A stretch of 36,322 bases of DNA from CALJIC01 sp039805565 (GTDB lineage Bacteria; Chloroflexota; Chloroflexia; Chloroflexales; Roseiflexaceae). Where the stretch lies: positions 1-36,322 of the forward strand of contig JBDLTZ010000098.1 of assembly GCA_039805565.1 (NCBI GenBank). The letters run 5' to 3'. Each line of letters starts with the position of its first letter. Within the stretch, counting starts at the first letter, position 1. A program made the translations under genes and the position numbers. Below the pieces are notes generated by a model. That model worked only from the letters and a program-made list of their open reading frames with translations. It did not search any database and was not told where the DNA came from. Below are positions 32,740 through 36,322 of this stretch, in pieces.

Positions 32740-32772
32740 GGCTAGGGCTGTCACTTGACCAGGGGAGATACG

Positions 32773-34758
32773 ATGCAACTGCTGTCCGAGGGCGCGCTGC
32801 TGTGGGAGCCCCCCGAGGAGCTGCGCCGTACGTGTGCTCTGCGGCGCTATATGGACTGGCTGGCGCGGGAGGAGGGCCTGCGATTCGAGACGTACGACAC
32901 GCTGTGGACGTGGTCGGTGCAGGATGTAGCCGCATTCTGGGGGTCGCTGTGGCAGTTCTTCGAGCTGCGCGCCGCGCGCCCCTACGAGGTGCCGCTGGCC
33001 GATAGTGCCATGCCCGGCGCGCGCTGGTTCCCCGGCGCCGAGCTGAGCTATGCCGAGCATATCTTTCGCCACGCCGCAACCGGCCACTCAGCGATCGTGG
33101 CGCGCTCTGAGACCCGCCCGGACGTCGAGGTGAGCTGGGAGGAGCTGCGGCGTCAGGTGGCCGGCGTAGCCGCCGGGCTGCGCGCGATGGGCGTGGGGCC
33201 GGGTGACCGGGTGGTGGCCTACCTGCCGAACATCCCCGAGGCAGTGGTGGCCTTCCTGGCCTGCGCCAGCATCGGCGCGGTGTGGTCGAGCTGCTCGCAG
33301 GACATGGGCGCCGCCAGCGTTGCCGACCGCTTCCGCCAGATCGCGCCGAAGGTGCTGTTCGCGGCCGACGGCTATCGCTACGGCGGCAAGCCCTTCGACC
33401 GACGCGCGACTGTGGATGAGCTGCGCGCCGCCCTGCCGACCCTCGAGCGCACGGTGCTGGTGCCGTACCTCAACCCCGCGGCGCGGCCAGGGGACGAGCA
33501 GACGGTGCTCTGGCAGGACATAACGTGGGGCGTGCATGAGCTGAGCTTCGCGCAGCTGCCGTTCGACCACCCGCTGTGGGTGCTGTACTCCTCGGGCACC
33601 ACCGGCCTGCCGAAGCCGATCGTGCAGGGCCAGGGCGGCATCCTGCTCGAGCACCTCAAGTCCGTCGCCCTGCACCTGGACCTCGGGCCAGGCGACCGTT
33701 TCTTCTGGTTCACCACCACCGGCTGGATGATGTGGAACTTCCTGGTTGGCGGGTTGCTGGTGGGGAGCACCATCCTGCTGTACGACGGCAGCCCGGGCTG
33801 GCCGGACATGGGGGCGCTGTGGCGCTTCGCGGAAGAGGCCGGGATGACCTTCTTCGGCACGAGCGCGGCCTACGTCGCCGCCTGCATGAAGGCCGGTGTG
33901 AACCCCGCCGCCAGCTACGACCTGCGTGCGCTGAGGGGCCTCGGCTCGACCGGCTCGCCGCTGCCCGTGGAGGGGTTCCAGTGGGTATACGAGCGGGTCG
34001 GGAGCCAGATCTGGCTGGCGTCGATCAGCGGCGGCACCGATCTCTGCACCGCTTTTGTGGGTGGCTGCCCGCTGCTACCCGTCCACGCCGGTGAGATCCA
34101 GTGCCGCTGCCTTGGTGCGGCGGTGGCGGCGTTCGATGAACAGGGGCATGAGGTGGTGGGCGATGTGGGAGAGCTTGTCATAACAAAGCCCATGCCCTCG
34201 ATGCCGCTATTCTTCTGGGGTGACGAGGGCGGGCGGCGCTACCGCGAGAGCTACTTCGAGCCGTACCCGGGCGTCTGGCGGCACGGCGACTGGTGCAAGG
34301 TCACCGAGGGCGGCGCAGTGGTGATCTACGGCCGCTCCGACAGTACGATCAACCGGCAGGGCGTGCGAATGGGCACCAGCGAGATGTACCGGGTGGTGGA
34401 GGCGCTGCCGGAGGTGCAGGACAGCCTGGTGATCGACCTGGAGGGGTTGGGCGGCGCGTCGTACATGGCGCTGTTCGTGGTGCTGCGCGACGGTGCGGCG
34501 CTGGACGAGGCCCTGGCGGCGCGTATCCGAGCTGCGATTCGCCAGGGGCTCAGCGCGCGTCACGTCCCCGATGATATCCTGCCAATCACGGAGGTGCCGC
34601 GTACGCTGAACGGCAAGAAGCTCGAGGTGCCGATCAAGAAGATCCTGCTGGGCGCCTCGCCTGAGCGGGCCGCCAACCGCGACGCGATGGCCAACCCGGC
34701 GGCGCTGGACGTGTTCGTTGAGCTCGCCGAGCGGCTGCGGCCGCGGCTCGGGCGGTGA
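32773..34758 (+). CDS. acetoacetyl-CoA synthetase
   Basis: A 661-residue ANL-superfamily ligase that activates acetoacetate to acetoacetyl-CoA with ATP and CoA, in ketone-body or polyhydroxybutyrate breakdown. The acetoacetyl-CoA synthetase N-terminal pattern is clear (FETYDTLWTWSVQDVAAFW, then MPGARWFPGAELSYAEH). Adenylation motifs: YSSGTTGLPKPIVQGQGG, GSTGSPLP, GGTDLCTAF, WRHGDW, GRSDSTINRQGVRMG, and RTLNGKKLEVP with the catalytic Lys. Length fits the family (~650-670). I start at ATG 32773 with GGGGAG five bases before; a TTG at 32755 is in frame but has no ribosome site. The kinase remnant ends 33 bases upstream. Confidence 0.96.
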   Translation: MQLLSEGALLWEPPEELRRTCALRRYMDWLAREEGLRFETYDTLWTWSVQDVAAFWGSLWQFFELRAARPYEVPLADSAMPGARWFPGAELSYAEHIFRHAATGHSAIVARSETRPDVEVSWEELRRQVAGVAAGLRAMGVGPGDRVVAYLPNIPEAVVAFLACASIGAVWSSCSQDMGAASVADRFRQIAPKVLFAADGYRYGGKPFDRRATVDELRAALPTLERTVLVPYLNPAARPGDEQTVLWQDITWGVHELSFAQLPFDHPLWVLYSSGTTGLPKPIVQGQGGILLEHLKSVALHLDLGPGDRFFWFTTTGWMMWNFLVGGLLVGSTILLYDGSPGWPDMGALWRFAEEAGMTFFGTSAAYVAACMKAGVNPAASYDLRALRGLGSTGSPLPVEGFQWVYERVGSQIWLASISGGTDLCTAFVGGCPLLPVHAGEIQCRCLGAAVAAFDEQGHEVVGDVGELVITKPMPSMPLFFWGDEGGRRYRESYFEPYPGVWRHGDWCKVTEGGAVVIYGRSDSTINRQGVRMGTSEMYRVVEALPEVQDSLVIDLEGLGGASYMALFVVLRDGAALDEALAARIRAAIRQGLSARHVPDDILPITEVPRTLNGKKLEVPIKKILLGASPERAANRDAMANPAALDVFVELAERLRPRLGR

Positions 34759-34928
34759 GTGCCGCGGATTGATCTCCTGGAGCATTGTGGCGAGCCGGAC
34801 AATGTTGACATCACGCAACTCACATAACTTCGCACACGCGAGAAGTAGAACCTGAGCACGTGAGGGCTGTAAACTGATAGAGTGCGCCAGGGGTAACGCG
34901 TAGAGGATGGCGTGACGAGGGGACGACA

Positions 34929-35324
34929 ATGCTTAGCGTTCTCACAGTGGTTGCGCAGGCGGAGGGCGAAGCGGCCGGGGCTGGGTTTGGTGGGCTGCTG
35001 GGTGTGGTGGTTGCGGTAGTGGTCATTGCGGGGATGTGGAAGCTGTTCACAAAAGCGGGCAAGCCAGGCTGGGCGGCAATCGTACCGATCTACAACACGA
35101 TCGTGCTGCTCCAGATCGCGGGCAAGCCATGGTGGTGGATTCTAGGGCTCGTCATCCCGGTGGTAAACATTGTCGTGGCGGTTCTTGCGCTGCACAGCCT
35201 GTCGAAGCGCTTCGGCCACGGGGTTGGCTTCACGCTCGGGCTCATCTTCCTGGCGCCGGTCTTCGTGCTCATCCTGGGGTTTGGCGACTCGCAGTATCGC
35301 GCGCCAGCCCTCTCTCCGGGCTAG
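34929..35324 (+). CDS. DUF5684-type small membrane protein
   Basis: A 131-residue membrane protein with about three hydrophobic helices. The segment KAGKPGWAAIVPIYNTIVLL followed by IAGKPWWWILGLVIPVVNI is the signature of the DUF5684 family, often annotated signal peptidase I-like although no protease motif is present. GAGGGG lies a few bases before the ATG. It stands alone on its strand between acetoacetyl-CoA synthetase and a convergent ATPase gene. The biochemical role is unknown. TTGACA at 34805-34810 lies upstream, but I find no -10 box at a suitable distance. Confidence 0.88.
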   Translation: MLSVLTVVAQAEGEAAGAGFGGLLGVVVAVVVIAGMWKLFTKAGKPGWAAIVPIYNTIVLLQIAGKPWWWILGLVIPVVNIVVAVLALHSLSKRFGHGVGFTLGLIFLAPVFVLILGFGDSQYRAPALSPG

Positions 35325-35348
35325 TCCCACTCCTCAATATCTCTTGGG

Positions 35349-35382
35349 CGAGCGGCCTGGCCTACAACAGGCCGGCCGCTCG
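35349..35382. terminator. bidirectional hairpin between DUF5684 and ATPase genes
   Basis: CGAGCGGCC-T-GGCCT (35349-35363) pairs with AGGCCGGCCGCTCG (35369-35382) with one bulged T and a five-base loop. It follows the DUF5684 stop by 24 bases and lies 105 bases beyond the convergent ATPase stop. CGTTGTGT follows, only weakly U-rich. Confidence 0.75.
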
Positions 35383-35487
35383 CGTTGTGTCTCCGGCACA
35401 TCGCTGCACCGTCGCACCTGCGGCCTCACCCGAGACCTCGACCGAGCACAGCGTCTCGCTTGGGGCCGACCCTCTCGCGAGCGGCGG

Positions 35488-36303
35488 CTACAGCTCGCGC
35501 AGGAACCGCTCGGGGCTGTTCAGGAAGCCGCGCGTGACGATGTAGTGATCGGTCTCCTCATAGCGCACCGGCCGCACCACACCGCCGTCGAAACTCAGGA
35601 TCGCGGCCTCGGGCAGGGCTATGAGAATGGGTGAGTGCGTGGCGATGATGAACTGCGCGCCCTCCTCGGCCACCAGCCGCCGCACCATCGCCAGGAAGCC
35701 GATCTGGCGCATTGGCGAGAGCGGCGCCTCCGGCTCGTCCAGCAGGTAGAGCCCGTTGGGCACAAAGCGCGCCTTGAAGAGCGTGAAGTAGCTCTCGCCG
35801 TGCGAGGCGTGATCGAGGTCCTCGCCGTAGCGCTGGCGCAGCGCGTGGAGCTCCTTCAGCAGCGGCCCGCGGGCGAGTGTGCGTGCCAGCTCCGAGCGCC
35901 CGGCGAACTCCTCGTCCACCGCGCGCAGGTCCTGCTCGAGCCCCTCGCGTACCCCCCGCATACGCTTCACGTACCCGAAGAAGTCCTCCGAGCGCATGAA
36001 GAAGCCGCGCCGGCTGCGCCGCGCCCACGAGAGGCGCAGGAGCTCGGACAGCGGGCGCACCCGGGTCAGCGTTGCGTCCTCGCCCACGCCCTCGCTGCCC
36101 ACCGTGATCGACCCCGCCGCCAGCGCCAACGCCTCGAGCAGCGTGGATTTGCCGGAGCCGTTCTCACCCACCAGGAACGTCACTGCGGAGGTTAGCTCGA
36201 TCGTCTGGCCGACGAGCCCGGCGACGACGGGGACGCTGAACGGGAAGGCCTGGAGCTGCTCGGGCGCGGGCGGGCCAAGCGAGAGGCTCTTCAGGTGAAT
36301 CAT
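35488..36303 (-). CDS. AAA family ATPase, COG3910-like
   Basis: A 271-residue SMC/ABC-type ATPase with all core motifs: Walker A GENGSGKST (46-54), an ABC-like signature SHGES, Walker B LYLLDEPEA and a switch histidine in IIATHSPIL. The region between (~95-155) is a short charged helical insertion. It matches the compact stand-alone predicted ATPases of COG3910. It has no nuclease or TOPRIM domain, so it is not an OLD-family nuclease. AGGAG lies eight bases before the ATG at 36303. The partner gene, if any, would be beyond the window edge. Function unknown. Confidence 0.9.
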   Translation of the reverse strand: MIHLKSLSLGPPAPEQLQAFPFSVPVVAGLVGQTIELTSAVTFLVGENGSGKSTLLEALALAAGSITVGSEGVGEDATLTRVRPLSELLRLSWARRSRRGFFMRSEDFFGYVKRMRGVREGLEQDLRAVDEEFAGRSELARTLARGPLLKELHALRQRYGEDLDHASHGESYFTLFKARFVPNGLYLLDEPEAPLSPMRQIGFLAMVRRLVAEEGAQFIIATHSPILIALPEAAILSFDGGVVRPVRYEETDHYIVTRGFLNSPERFLREL

Positions 36304-36322
36304 GCCGCCTTCTCCTGTGATT

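Noticed and set aside
34805..34810. TTGACA as a -35 box for the DUF5684 gene
   Set aside because: No -10-like hexamer at an acceptable distance downstream.
35488..36303. AAA ATPase as part of a phage-defence system such as an OLD-family nuclease
   Set aside because: No TOPRIM or nuclease domain is present, the length fits stand-alone COG3910 ATPases, and the next gene is outside the window.

Overview
The window is a high-GC bacterial chromosome segment with 22 intact protein genes, three tRNA genes and two broken genes. I saw no rRNA, CRISPR array, transposase or phage gene. Gene content fits a Chloroflexota (Chloroflexus/Roseiflexus-like) bacterium: exported proteins with WYFAEG repeats, Pro/Thr-rich wall spacers, CDR-rhodanese fusions, and recurrent GC-rich hairpins such as GGGGGC-TAC-GCCCCC between genes. 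This is inference from gene families and repeat style; no 16S or marker phylogeny was available.

Layout. 1-6.3 kb (minus strand): uvrA with its own strong promoter, and a REC-GAF-GAF-GAF-PAS-adenylate cyclase signalling protein. 6.5-8.2 kb (minus): a two-gene DrrAB-type ABC exporter. 8.3-11.6 kb: a TSUP/TauE-type exporter, a YbaY-like exported protein and a CoA-disulfide reductase-rhodanese fusion, with a sulfur theme. 11.7-14.4 kb (minus): glgX, preceded by a Leu-Pro-Arg tRNA operon with a consensus sigma70-type promoter. 14.6-17.2 kb (minus): an enolase-superfamily dehydratase/racemase and a DAO-type flavoprotein oxidase. 17.2-22.9 kb (plus): three exported or membrane proteins (a lipoprotein with four CarboxypepD_reg-like repeats and a DUF4015-like TIM-barrel domain, an amidase/PGRP protein with four ~100-residue WYFAEG repeats, and a membrane coiled-coil protein). 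23.0-27.3 kb (minus): a three-gene cluster encoding two membrane proteins that share the same three-helix cassette and a lipoprotein with a papain-like Cys-His-Asp pattern. 27.5-32.1 kb: an AadA-like nucleotidyltransferase, an SH3b-NlpC/P60 wall hydrolase, a broken CPA1 antiporter and a beta-lactamase-fold serine hydrolase. 32.2-36.3 kb: a broken histidine kinase, acetoacetyl-CoA synthetase, a DUF5684-type membrane protein and a COG3910-like AAA ATPase.

How it fits together. From 17 to 32 kb most products are exported or membrane-bound: an amidase-like protein, an NlpC/P60 peptidase, a DD-peptidase-like serine hydrolase, two lipoproteins and several membrane proteins. I read this as a cell-envelope region. 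The best candidate for an undescribed system is the 23.0-27.3 kb cluster, because it combines a duplicated membrane cassette with conserved spacing, a TPR plus beta-domain extension, and a lipid-anchored putative cysteine peptidase, none of which matches a named pathway that I know. Convergent gene pairs are usually separated by strong hairpins, and four good TTGACR-16/17-TATNNT promoters can be read directly.
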